A DNA stretch of 25,926 bases, taken from positions 1 to 25,926 of the forward strand of contig CAYSLC010000060.1 of assembly GCA_964431545.1 (NCBI GenBank), in the 5' to 3' direction. Both the position numbers and the translations under genes were made by a program. Source of the DNA: CAYSLC01 sp964431545. GTDB lineage: Bacteria > Desulfobacterota > Desulfobacteria > Desulfobacterales > JAABSP01. Of this stretch, positions 1 to 6,945 are shown one piece after another. The notes under the pieces are model-generated. The model was not told the origin of the DNA and ran no database searches. It was given only the letters and a program-made list of their open reading frames with translations. Position 1 is the stretch's first letter. Every line of letters starts with the position of its first letter.

Positions 1-27
1 GGCCGCCTCGAGCCGGCGTCCCGGTTT

Positions 28-1176
28 TTAGAGCCGGATCCCCCGGCGGACGTCCTCCCCGTAGTGGCGCTCCATGAGTTCCGCGGCCCGGAGGACCTCG
101 GCATCATCGGTCCCGGGCACCTGGACCGAGAGCTTCACCAGCAGGTCCCCCTTCGTCCCGGTCTTGGGATCGGCGGCCCCCCTCCCCTTCAGCTTCAGGA
201 CCTTCCCGCTCTGACTCCGGGGCGGCACCTTCAGGTTGACGCCCCCTTCCGGGGTGGGGATGGTGACGGTGCCGCCGGCCAGGGCCTCGTGGACGGTCAC
301 CGGCACCTCCATGTGGAGGTCGTCGCCCTCCCGTCTCAGGACCGGGTGGGACTTGATCCGGATCACCAGATAGAGGTCGCCCGCGGGGCGGCCCCCGGTC
401 CCCGGCTCCCCCTTTCCGCTCACCCGGACCCGGGACCCCTCCCGGACCCCCTTGGGGATGCTCACCCGGATCCGCTCTTCGGCCGTCTCCCGGCCGGCGC
501 CGCCGCACCGGGAACAGGGAGCGCCCTTGACCCCGGTCCCGCCGCACTCGGGGCAGGCACGGGTGAAGTTCATGGGCCCCTCGGCGACGTTGATCCGGCC
601 GGCCCCGCCGCAGGAGGGGCACCCGGAGGAGGATGCGCCCGGCTCCGCCCCGCCGCCGCCGCACCGGGAGCAGGCCCGGGGAACCTGCATGGCCAGTTCG
701 GTGTCGAACCCCTTGAGCGCGGAGAGCATGTCGATGGTCATCTCATGCTCGATGTCCCGCCCCTGGGCCGGGCGGGGCCCCTGGGACCGAGGCCCCCCGC
801 CGCCGAACCCGAAGAGATCCCCGAAGATGTCCTCGTAGCTCTGGTAGCGGCCGAAGCCCTGATCGCCTTTGCCGGCCCAGGCGCGTCCGGATTCGGGGCG
901 AGGCCGGGACTGCCATTTCTGGTACGCCCGGGCCTGGTCCGCGTCGAACCCGGACCGGAGCCCCTCCTCGCCGAACTCGTCGTAGAGCTTTCGCTTCTCC
1001 GGGTCCCGCAGCACATCGTGGGCCTCCGAGATCTCCTTGAACTTTCCCTCCGCCTCCCGGTTTCCGGGGTTGATGTCCGGATGCCACTTCCGGGCCAGCT
1101 TCCGGTATGCCTTCTTGATGTCATCCTGTGAGGCGTTCCTGGAAACGCCGAGTATGTCGTAGTAGTCCTTGACCAT
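28..1176 (-). CDS. dnaJ: Chaperone protein DnaJ (Hsp40)
   Basis: This is a 382-residue type I DnaJ, the co-chaperone that delivers unfolded clients to DnaK and stimulates its ATPase in the cytoplasm. Visible in order are the J domain (about residues 4-70) with the HPD motif at 32-34, a Gly/Phe-rich linker (about 105-130), four CxxCxGxG zinc-finger repeats (first cysteines at 169, 186, 208 and 221), and the C-terminal substrate-binding domains. Length is normal for the family. The ATG is preceded by AAAGGA at a good spacing. It lies 51 bases after pyrB on the same strand and could be read through from it. No grpE or dnaK is in the window. The family call is secure; the link to the pyrimidine genes is probably only positional. 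Confidence 0.97.
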   Translation of the reverse strand: MVKDYYDILGVSRNASQDDIKKAYRKLARKWHPDINPGNREAEGKFKEISEAHDVLRDPEKRKLYDEFGEEGLRSGFDADQARAYQKWQSRPRPESGRAWAGKGDQGFGRYQSYEDIFGDLFGFGGGGPRSQGPRPAQGRDIEHEMTIDMLSALKGFDTELAMQVPRACSRCGGGGAEPGASSSGCPSCGGAGRINVAEGPMNFTRACPECGGTGVKGAPCSRCGGAGRETAEERIRVSIPKGVREGSRVRVSGKGEPGTGGRPAGDLYLVIRIKSHPVLRREGDDLHMEVPVTVHEALAGGTVTIPTPEGGVNLKVPPRSQSGKVLKLKGRGAADPKTGTKGDLLVKLSVQVPGTDDAEVLRAAELMERHYGEDVRRGIRL

Positions 1177-1227
1177 CGGTATCCTTTTTTTCGCTGCAAC
1201 AGATCGTCCGCCCGCCGGCGGAACCGG

Positions 1228-2220
1228 TCACGCCTTTCCCAGCACCATGGCCAGAAGCGCCATCCGCACATAGAGGCCGTACTCCATCTGGCGGAAGTAG
1301 GCGGCCCGGGGATCGTCGTCCACGGCCATGCTGATCTCCCCCACCCGGGGCAGGGGGTGCATGAGAATCATCCGCTCCTTTGCCGGGATCAGGGTCTCGG
1401 GGCGGATGATGTAGGCGTTTTTCACGCTCTCGTACTCGATGAGGTCGGTGAACCGCTCCTTCTGGACCCGGGTGATGTAGAGCACGTCGGTCTCGGCCAT
1501 CACCGATTCGAGGTCCGTGTGCTCGGCCTGGGGGACGCCCCGCCGGTCGATGGTCTCGCGGATCTCTTCGGGCATCCGGAGGATGTCGGGGGAGACATAG
1601 TTGAGCCGGACCTCGTACAGGGAGAGGAGGTGGGCCAGGGAGTGGACGGTGCGGCCGTACTTGAGGTCCCCCAGCATGGTCACCGTAAGGCCGTCGACGG
1701 TACACAGCTCCTCCAGGATGGTGAAGAGGTCGAGGAGGGCCTGGGTGGGGTGCTCCCCCACCCCGTCCCCGGCGTTGATCACCGGCTTCCTGGCGTAATG
1801 GGCCGCCATGGCCGAGGCCCCCACGTCTGGGTGGCGGACCACGATGACGTCGGCGTAACACTCCAGGGTCCGGATGGTGTCCGGCAGCGACTCCCCCTTG
1901 CTCACCGACGAGTACTGGACGTTGTTGATGGGGATGACGCTGCCCCCCAGGCGGCTCATGGCCGACAGGAAGGAAGAAGAGGTCCTTGTGGACGGCTCGT
2001 AGAAGATGCTCGCCATGATCTTGCCCTTGAGGAGATCGAAGGAGCCGACCCGGGAGACCATCTCCCGCATTTCATGGGCCACCCCGAAGATATAGTCCAG
2101 GTCGGAGCGGCAGAACTGCTTCACCGAGAGGATGTCCTTGCCGTAGAAGAGCGCGGTCCGCTGGTCCCCAAAGGGCAGGTGGGGGTTGCACTGGCCCCCG
2201 GCCGATCGATCCGTCGTCAT
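1228..2220 (-). CDS. pyrB: Aspartate carbamoyltransferase, catalytic chain (CAD/Ura2-like)
   Basis: A 330-residue cytoplasmic transcarbamoylase that joins carbamoyl phosphate and aspartate, the committed step of pyrimidine synthesis. Carbamoyl-phosphate-binding STRTSSSF is at 77-84, the catalytic loop lysine region SKGES around 97-101, HPTQ at 157-160 and HPLPR at 288-292. The frame is open a further 66 codons upstream, but that part overlaps the end of pyrC and has no family character. The ATG at 2220 has a GGGGAG ribosome site five to seven bases upstream and was chosen. The tail around residues 303-328 (DPRAAYFRQ, YVRMALLAMVLG) and the core (SSSF, CYADV, VGEHPTQALLD) match what I remember of eukaryotic CAD and yeast Ura2 better than E. 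coli PyrB. No pyrI regulatory chain is present here. Confidence 0.95.
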   Translation of the reverse strand: MTTDRSAGGQCNPHLPFGDQRTALFYGKDILSVKQFCRSDLDYIFGVAHEMREMVSRVGSFDLLKGKIMASIFYEPSTRTSSSFLSAMSRLGGSVIPINNVQYSSVSKGESLPDTIRTLECYADVIVVRHPDVGASAMAAHYARKPVINAGDGVGEHPTQALLDLFTILEELCTVDGLTVTMLGDLKYGRTVHSLAHLLSLYEVRLNYVSPDILRMPEEIRETIDRRGVPQAEHTDLESVMAETDVLYITRVQKERFTDLIEYESVKNAYIIRPETLIPAKERMILMHPLPRVGEISMAVDDDPRAAYFRQMEYGLYVRMALLAMVLGKA

Positions 2221-2279
2221 GGTATTCTCCCCTTTCGATGGACGAAAAGACGATTCGGTTTTTCCCGACGCCGTCCCGT

Positions 2280-3338
2280 TCACGTTCCATTCCGCAGGTT
2301 CCGGCCGCTTCCCGGAGGCGCCGTCACCGACCCGTCCCGAAACGCCTCCCGCCCCCGGAGCACCACCCGCCGGACCCGGCCCCGCACCCGCCGGCCCTCG
2401 AAGGGGGTCCAGCCGCACCGGCTGCGGAGATCGCCCCCCCGGATCTCCCAGGCGGCGTCCGGATCGAACTCGACCCAGGTGTCGGGCTGTTCGGGCAGTC
2501 CGAAGATCCGCCGCGGATTGTGGGCCATCCGCCGGATCAGGTCATCGGGGCTCATCCGCCCCTCCCGGACCGCGGTCCACAACAGCGGCAGCGCCGTCTC
2601 CAGCCCCGGAAATCCCGGCGGCGGGGCCGGGCCGTCCTTCTCCGCCGGGGTGTGGGGGGCATGGTCGGTGGCGAACACGTCGATCACCGAAAGGTTCTCC
2701 CACAGCGCGTCCCGGTCGGCGCTTCCGGCCAGCGGGGGGCGCACCTCGGACCGGCCGGGGCCGATGGACGGAGCATCCGTCTCGGTCAGGAGCAGATGGT
2801 GTGGACAGACCTCGCAGGTGACAGACAGTCCCTCCTCCTTGGCCTTTCGGATCAGGAGGATCTCCTCCCGCCGGGAGACGTGGCAGAGGTGGATCGGCCG
2901 GCGAAAGAGCGCGGCCATGAGGACCGCCGCCCCCAGGCTCCGCCCCTCGGCGTGAACCGCCACGGGCCGCCCGGCCGGCCACCGGCCGAGGTGGGCCATC
3001 CACAGGGCCATATCGTCCAGGCGCAAGGGGCCGAAGGTGGCGTCGAGGTACATTTTCAAGCCGGCGGCCTCCGGGGCCAGGGCCGCGGCCGACGCCGGGT
3101 TGTCCGGGCCGGCCCCCACGAAGAGGGCGTAATCGCACCGGGCCTTATGCCGGGCCCGGCAACGGGCGGCCGAGAAGGTCTCCCCATCCGTGACCGGCGG
3201 CGCGGTGTTGGGCATGGCCAGCACGGCGGTGATCCCCCCGGCCAGGGCCGCGGCGGTGCCGCTCTCCCAATCCTCCTTGTGCTCCCCCCCCGGCTCCCGC
3301 AGGTGGACGTGGACATCGATCAATCCCGGCAATCGCAT
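2280..3338 (-). CDS. pyrC: Dihydroorotase, CAD-like type
   Basis: A 352-residue zinc amidohydrolase that cyclises carbamoyl aspartate to dihydroorotate. Metal-binding residues visible are HVH at 10-12, the presumed carboxylated lysine K95 (GLKMYL), H119, H143, the HH pair at 170-171 and D215 (ATDHAPH). The protein begins only eight residues before the first metal ligands, so it lacks the roughly 50-residue N-terminal strand region of ordinary bacterial type I enzymes. The ATG at 3338 follows GGAG with five-base spacing; an in-frame GTG at 3362 is less attractive. RLPGLIDVHVHLREPGG, PPPGFPGLET and the HNPRRIF/WTPFEG segments closely resemble the DHO domain of animal CAD as I recall it. It is followed after 59 bases by pyrB, giving the DHO-then-ATC order of CAD. 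Confidence 0.95.
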   Translation of the reverse strand: MRLPGLIDVHVHLREPGGEHKEDWESGTAAALAGGITAVLAMPNTAPPVTDGETFSAARCRARHKARCDYALFVGAGPDNPASAAALAPEAAGLKMYLDATFGPLRLDDMALWMAHLGRWPAGRPVAVHAEGRSLGAAVLMAALFRRPIHLCHVSRREEILLIRKAKEEGLSVTCEVCPHHLLLTETDAPSIGPGRSEVRPPLAGSADRDALWENLSVIDVFATDHAPHTPAEKDGPAPPPGFPGLETALPLLWTAVREGRMSPDDLIRRMAHNPRRIFGLPEQPDTWVEFDPDAAWEIRGGDLRSRCGWTPFEGRRVRGRVRRVVLRGREAFRDGSVTAPPGSGRNLRNGT

Positions 3339-3403
3339 GGATGCTCCATCTGTTCTTTGCACCGGAGGTTCACCGGCCTTCCGACGGTCTCCATTCCATC
3401 CGT

Positions 3404-4213
3404 CTATTTTACACCAGTTTGGCCGTCGCTCAACCCTTTCTTGGAACCCGCCTTGCCGCGGAGCTTCCTCCGCGACCGGGGGGATCGACGGACCCGCTCC
3501 CGGCTTTTCCGGCCCCGGACCACGGCGGTGAGGGCGGCCACGTACCCCTTCAGGGCCTCTGCCTCGGCGGAGAGTTCCTGGGCGGTGGCGGCCGACTCCT
3601 GGGCCCCGGCGGCCACCTTCCGGGTCACTTCGTCGATCTGCTTTGCCGAGGCGGCAAGGGACTCGCTGCGTTCGGAGAACCGCGCGCCGGCCCCGGAGAT
3701 GGCGGTGAGCCGCTCACCGATGTACCGGTCCTTCTCCACCACCGTCTCGAGCTTCCCGTTGAGAGCGACGATGGCTGTCGCGGCCCGCTCGATCCGGGCC
3801 AGGTTTCCGGCCAGATGTCGCCGGGTGGTTCCGGCCGCCTCGGCGGAGTGCCCCGCAAGCTCCTTGACCGCGTCGGCCACCACGGCGAATCCGGCGCCGG
3901 ATTCGCCGGCCCGGGCCGCCTCGATGGCCGCGTTGAGCGCCAAAAGATCGGTCTGGAAGGCGACTTCGTCGATGGAGCGGATCACCTCGTCCATCGTCCG
4001 CCCCTCGCTTTCGATGCGGGCCATCTGCCCGGCCAGCTCTCCCAGGGCATCCATGGCCGCCTGGAAGATCTCCAGGTTTTCGGCCATGAGCGCTTCCGCC
4101 TCCCGAAGGTGGGTCGCGTTTTCCCCGCTCACGCCGGAAATCTCCTCCAGGGAAGCGAAGCTCTTCCGCCCGTTTATTGCCGGTGGGGCATCGGTTCGGC
4201 CGTGGGTGACCAC
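3404..4213 (-). CDS. Short soluble MCP-type signalling protein
   Basis: A 269-residue protein containing the signalling hairpin of methyl-accepting chemotaxis proteins, the part that contacts CheA and CheW. The hairpin tip lies at about residues 81-120 (IDEVAFQTDLLALNAAIEAA followed by RAGESGAGFAVVADAVKELA). The flanking sequence is alanine/glutamate-rich coiled coil. There is no transmembrane segment, no HAMP and no recognisable sensor domain. The last 45 residues are strongly basic (RKSRERVRRSPRSRRK) and carry no CheR-docking pentapeptide. The start used is GTG with only a weak AAAGG before it; a strong-looking promoter ends only about 17 bases upstream, so the leader would be very short and a later start is possible. 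No che genes are nearby, so its partners are unknown. It could serve a non-chemotaxis CheA pathway. Confidence 0.85.
   Translation of the reverse strand: MVTHGRTDAPPAINGRKSFASLEEISGVSGENATHLREAEALMAENLEIFQAAMDALGELAGQMARIESEGRTMDEVIRSIDEVAFQTDLLALNAAIEAARAGESGAGFAVVADAVKELAGHSAEAAGTTRRHLAGNLARIERAATAIVALNGKLETVVEKDRYIGERLTAISGAGARFSERSESLAASAKQIDEVTRKVAAGAQESAATAQELSAEAEALKGYVAALTAVVRGRKSRERVRRSPRSRRKLRGKAGSKKGLSDGQTGVK
3406..3433 (-). promoter_or_regulatory. Possible sigma-70 promoter for pyrC-pyrB
   Basis: Read on the minus strand: TTGAGC, a 16-base spacer, then TAAAAT, at the very end of the MCP-like gene and about 70 bases before the pyrC start. The -10 is good and the -35 only partial, so this is tentative. 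Confidence 0.35.
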
Positions 4214-4230
4214 GCCTTTTACAGAATGGT

Positions 4231-4259
4231 ATTGTAGGCTGTTATCGCGGTTTTTTCAA
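4231..4259 (-). promoter_or_regulatory. Sigma-70 promoter for the MCP-like gene
   Basis: On the minus strand: TTGAAA, 17-base spacer, TACAAT, each box one base from consensus. It sits in a locally AT-rich stretch right upstream of the MCP-like gene. The predicted transcript start (about 4224) leaves roughly 10 bases before the GTG, which is unusually short. Confidence 0.6.
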
Positions 4260-4367
4260 AAGAAATCTGTCGGATGGAGAGCATGGATGGCGCCCCCCGG
4301 AGGGCCGAAAGGCGCTTGAGAGAAGAGAACAACCGAAAGCCGGGGAGGTCTCGCCGTCCCTGCCGGT

Positions 4368-5111
4368 CTACTCCCCCAACAGCTGATCGATCACGTTGGA
4401 AAAGTACTTGACCGGGCGCGCCCCCCGGATCAGCACCCCGTTGATGACGAAGGAGGGGGTGGCGGTGATGTCGAACTCCACGGCCTCGGCCATGTCCTCC
4501 AGGATCCATTGGGCGACCTTCTCGGAGGCCCGGTCTTCATTGAACTTTGCCATATCCAGATTCATCTCCTCGGCCAGTCGCACGAAGGTCGCCTCGTCCA
4601 GGGCCCCCTCCTCCGCGAACAGGCGGTCATGGTACTCCCAGAACTTCCCCTGGGCATGGGCCGCCATGGCCGCCATGGCCGCGGGCATGGCCCTCTCGTG
4701 GCTCTCCAGCGGTTTGTTCTTGAAGACCCGCCGCACCTTCCCCGGGTAGCGCTTGAGAAGGGTATCGACGATCTTGTCCCCCTTTCGGCAGTAGGGACAT
4801 TCGAAATCGGTGAACTCGAAGATGGTGATCGCCGCCCCGTCCGGCCCCTTGGCGGGGTTGTGGCCGGCCGCCGCCACCTCGATCCGATTCTCCATGGCCG
4901 ACCGGAGGTCCTGGTCGGCTTTCCGCCGCCGGCGTTCCTGGATGTAGCGGTCGATGGTCTCGTAGAGAAGCTCCGGGTTCTCCCGAATCACCTCCTTGAC
5001 GAATTCCTCCAGCCGCTTCTCGTCCATGATGACCGGTTCCCCGGCGGCGGCCGAGACCGAGGAGACCGTGGCGATGGACAAAAGGGCCAGGCATGCGGCA
5101 AACCGTTTCAT
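4368..5111 (-). CDS. Secreted DsbA-like thiol:disulfide oxidoreductase
   Basis: A 247-residue thioredoxin-fold protein predicted to act in the periplasm. It has a signal peptide (basic MKR, hydrophobic core, SVSAAAG cleavage region near residue 20). A charged helical segment follows (about 30-70), then the DsbA fold with CPYC at 105-108 and the cis-proline region TATPSFVINGV near the C-terminus. The N-terminal helical extension and the DFECPYC context resemble the DsbA/BDBD and Com1-type group rather than E. coli DsbA. The ATG at 5111 is chosen because the signal peptide begins directly there and AAAGGA lies upstream; an in-frame ATG seven codons earlier is possible. It is the last gene of a four-gene same-strand run. 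Whether it oxidises, isomerises or reduces cannot be told from sequence. Confidence 0.9.
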   Translation of the reverse strand: MKRFAACLALLSIATVSSVSAAAGEPVIMDEKRLEEFVKEVIRENPELLYETIDRYIQERRRRKADQDLRSAMENRIEVAAAGHNPAKGPDGAAITIFEFTDFECPYCRKGDKIVDTLLKRYPGKVRRVFKNKPLESHERAMPAAMAAMAAHAQGKFWEYHDRLFAEEGALDEATFVRLAEEMNLDMAKFNEDRASEKVAQWILEDMAEAVEFDITATPSFVINGVLIRGARPVKYFSNVIDQLLGE

Positions 5112-5157
5112 CGATTCCGATATCCTTTCCATGGGCCTGTCGAAATGGGGGTTGGGA

Positions 5158-5394
5158 TCACTTCACCTCGATCCCCTCGTTTCTGAGGAGTTCCTTCAAT
5201 CCCGCCTCGGCGAGTTCCGGCACCAGAAAGAGCTTGTATTTCTTGGCCCCCCGGGCGTCGACGAAGGTGTACTCCAGGGTGAGATCCGCCTTTTTGAGAA
5301 ACTTGACGCCCCCGTCCACCAGGATCACGTGGAAGTTGAGGGCCCCGAGAGTCACCAGGGCCAGAATCACCAGCACCACCGCGAAGATCTTCAC
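5158..5394 (-). CDS. Small membrane-anchored protein, unknown function
   Basis: A 78-residue protein. Residues 1-25 form one hydrophobic helix (KIFAVVLVILALVTLGALNF) and the rest is a mixed soluble segment ending in an amphipathic KELLRNEGIEVK. The start is GTG with AAAGGAAG about nine bases before it. The arrangement of one N-terminal helix, a short polar linker and a roughly 50-residue body recalls the small LapA-like (DUF1049) membrane proteins, but I do not see enough to assign that family. It lies between a small cytosolic protein and the DsbA-like gene in the same run. It is probably a real gene because of its ribosome site and membrane pattern. Confidence 0.7.
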   Translation of the reverse strand: MKIFAVVLVILALVTLGALNFHVILVDGGVKFLKKADLTLEYTFVDARGAKKYKLFLVPELAEAGLKELLRNEGIEVK

Positions 5395-5451
5395 GAGCGC
5401 GCTCTTCCTTTCCGCCGTTGTAGATGATAGGTTCCGGGCAACCCCGACGGC

Positions 5452-5796
5452 TCACCGCCCCCCGCCGAGGTCTGCCACAACGAACGGGGAACACAGGACC
5501 CCGTAGCTCCCCTTCTCCACCCAGATCCGGACCATCACCACCGTCTCCCCATCCATGTCCACCTGGCTGGGAAGCTTTTCCAGATAGGCGATGTCCGTGG
5601 TCCGGAACTCATAATAGGAGGTCCCGCTGCTCAAGGGATCCGTCACCAGAATGACGGCCTCGGCGTTGTAAGGGTGTTTGTAGGGGGATCCGGTGAAGGC
5701 CACGTGGGTCTTGCCCAGGGCTTTGAGATCCTTGGGTTTTTTGTAGGCCTGGATTTCGAACTTCTCTCCAACCTGCAACACATCGGTGAGGGTCAT
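5452..5796 (-). CDS. Conserved small protein, unknown function
   Basis: A 114-residue soluble protein with no signal peptide or membrane segment, preceded by a very strong AAAGGAGG ribosome site. It contains KFEIQAYKKPKDLKALGKTH, SPYKHPYNAEAVILVTDP, YYEFRTTDIAYLEKLPS and MVRIWVEKGSYGVLCSPF, an alternating beta-rich pattern. My unverified recollection is that homologues in sulfate-reducing bacteria are sometimes labelled inorganic pyrophosphatase. I see no family I or family II pyrophosphatase active-site motifs, so I do not adopt that name. It sits 27 bases after the thioesterase gene and is likely cotranscribed with it. Confidence 0.8.
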   Translation of the reverse strand: MTLTDVLQVGEKFEIQAYKKPKDLKALGKTHVAFTGSPYKHPYNAEAVILVTDPLSSGTSYYEFRTTDIAYLEKLPSQVDMDGETVVMVRIWVEKGSYGVLCSPFVVADLGGGR

Positions 5797-5823
5797 CGAT
5801 CGCCTCCTTTGAACCGTCCGCCT

Positions 5824-6279
5824 TCAGCTCCCCTGTTCCGTCGACCCCACCCGGTCCCCCTCCCGCCTCCGGATCCGCTCCACCAGATCCGGGGGCAGGG
5901 GCGCCGATCGGCCGGTCGCCTGGTCGGCGTTGACCCAGACCACCTCCCCGCTGGTCAACCGGTCGTCCCCGTCCCGACGGTAGATCTCGGCCGCGAACGA
6001 AAGGCTGGACCGGCCCGTCCGGGCCACCCGCATGTGGACATCGATCTCCTCCCCGAAGCGGATGGGCCGGTGGAACTCCACCACCGCCCTGACGGTGTGA
6101 AAATCATGGCCGGTCTCCTCCGGATAGACCATGGCGTCGAACCCGAGTTCCCGGAGGTACTCGTAGATGGCGGTGTCGAAGAAGGTCAGGTAGTGGCTGT
6201 TGAAGACCACCCCCTGGGCATCGATCTCGGCGTACTCGATCCGCCGGCGGTGGTGAAAACCGAAATCGGATTTTGCCAT
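5824..6279 (-). CDS. Acyl-CoA thioesterase, hotdog fold (YbgC/FcbC type)
   Basis: A 151-residue single-hotdog-domain protein. The N-terminal active-site block RRRIEYAEIDAQGVVFNSHY places the catalytic aspartate at D20, followed by the FFDTAIYEYLRELG helix, as in 4-hydroxybenzoyl-CoA and YbgC-type thioesterases. VEFHRPIRFGEEIDVHMRV is the typical central strand pair. It would hydrolyse acyl-CoA thioesters in the cytoplasm; the acyl substrate cannot be read from the sequence. The ATG has an AAAGGAGAGG ribosome site. It is first in the run down to the DsbA-like gene, with a consensus-like promoter about 130 bases upstream. Confidence 0.9.
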   Translation of the reverse strand: MAKSDFGFHHRRRIEYAEIDAQGVVFNSHYLTFFDTAIYEYLRELGFDAMVYPEETGHDFHTVRAVVEFHRPIRFGEEIDVHMRVARTGRSSLSFAAEIYRRDGDDRLTSGEVVWVNADQATGRSAPLPPDLVERIRRREGDRVGSTEQGS

Positions 6280-6405
6280 TCCTCTCCTTTCCGCCGAGCC
6301 CGCGCCCCGCTTTCCGAGACCCCTTGGCGAGCCGTACCGACGCCGCCCCTTTCCCGGATCTTACCGGGCGAAGGCGCGGCGTCGTCGAAGCCTTTCCGGG
6401 CATTG

Positions 6406-6435
6406 ACTATAGGTGAGCCGCCCCTTCCCTGTCAA
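6406..6435 (-). promoter_or_regulatory. Sigma-70 promoter for the thioesterase-to-dsbA run
   Basis: On the minus strand: a perfect TTGACA, an 18-base spacer and TATAGT (five of six matches). It is the best housekeeping-type promoter in the window and lies in the 275-base divergent gap. The predicted leader before the thioesterase ATG is about 120 bases; I see no convincing riboswitch in it. Confidence 0.65.
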
Positions 6436-6554
6436 GGCGGATGATTCCAAGACGGACCGGCCGGTCGGGCCGCCGGCTTGCAAGGAGGCGGAAGCGGGCT
6501 TAGTTTATCCGGATGTATGTCCGTATGGATGAACCTTTGACGGAGAGGAGCCCC

Positions 6555-6911
6555 ATGACCCCCAAGGAAGCCATCGTGGCCTTTGCCCAGAGCGAGAAGA
6601 TCAAGACCGGTATCCTCTGGCTCAACCAGAACCTGGAGCTTCTGGCCGGCCTGCCGGAGCCGGACAAGGTCGGCGCGGAACGGATCATCCGGACCAACGT
6701 CAGCATGCTCTTCAACGAGGTGCAGCTCGCCAAACGTCTGGTCCCCGACAGCCCGTGGGCCGAACTGGAAAAGCCGATGAACACGGCCATCGTGATGATG
6801 AACTCGGGGGTGATCCAGGAGGCGGGGTTCCATCTGACCCAGGCCCTCACCGCCACCACCAGCATCGGCCAGCGATCCATGACCCTGCTCAAGTCCGAGG
6901 GGCTCCTGTAG
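6555..6911 (+). CDS. Small helical protein, unknown function
   Basis: A 118-residue protein that looks entirely alpha-helical and soluble. Motifs are KTGILWLNQNLELLAGLP, AERIIRTNVSMLFNEVQLAKRL and MNTAIVMMNSGVIQEAGFHLTQALT. The ATG at 6555 follows GGAGAGGAG by four bases; an in-frame start 14 codons earlier lacks a ribosome site. The gene stands alone between a divergent operon and a convergent FGE-like gene. I do not recognise the family. The pattern of paired amphipathic helices suggests a helical bundle or dimer. Confidence 0.75.
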   Translation: MTPKEAIVAFAQSEKIKTGILWLNQNLELLAGLPEPDKVGAERIIRTNVSMLFNEVQLAKRLVPDSPWAELEKPMNTAIVMMNSGVIQEAGFHLTQALTATTSIGQRSMTLLKSEGLL

Positions 6912-6945
6912 ACCTCCGATGGGAGCGTTTCCCCCGCCGCCGCTC

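Noticed and set aside
2221..2418. N-terminal extension of pyrB by 66 codons, or a DHO-ATC fusion
   Set aside because: The extension overlaps the end of pyrC in a different frame, has low-complexity composition, and the internal ATG has a strong ribosome site. The two enzymes are separate genes here.
1357..4319. Very long plus-strand open frames (500-690 codons) across pyrB, pyrC and the MCP-like gene
   Set aside because: They lie antisense to secure genes, are full of Pro/Gly/Arg/His runs, and have no ribosome sites or family motifs; high GC keeps stop codons rare.
6470..6510. A sigma-70 promoter for the small helical gene (TTGCAA, 17-base spacer, TAGTTT)
   Set aside because: Both boxes are weak, with only about half the -10 positions matching; not distinguishable from chance.
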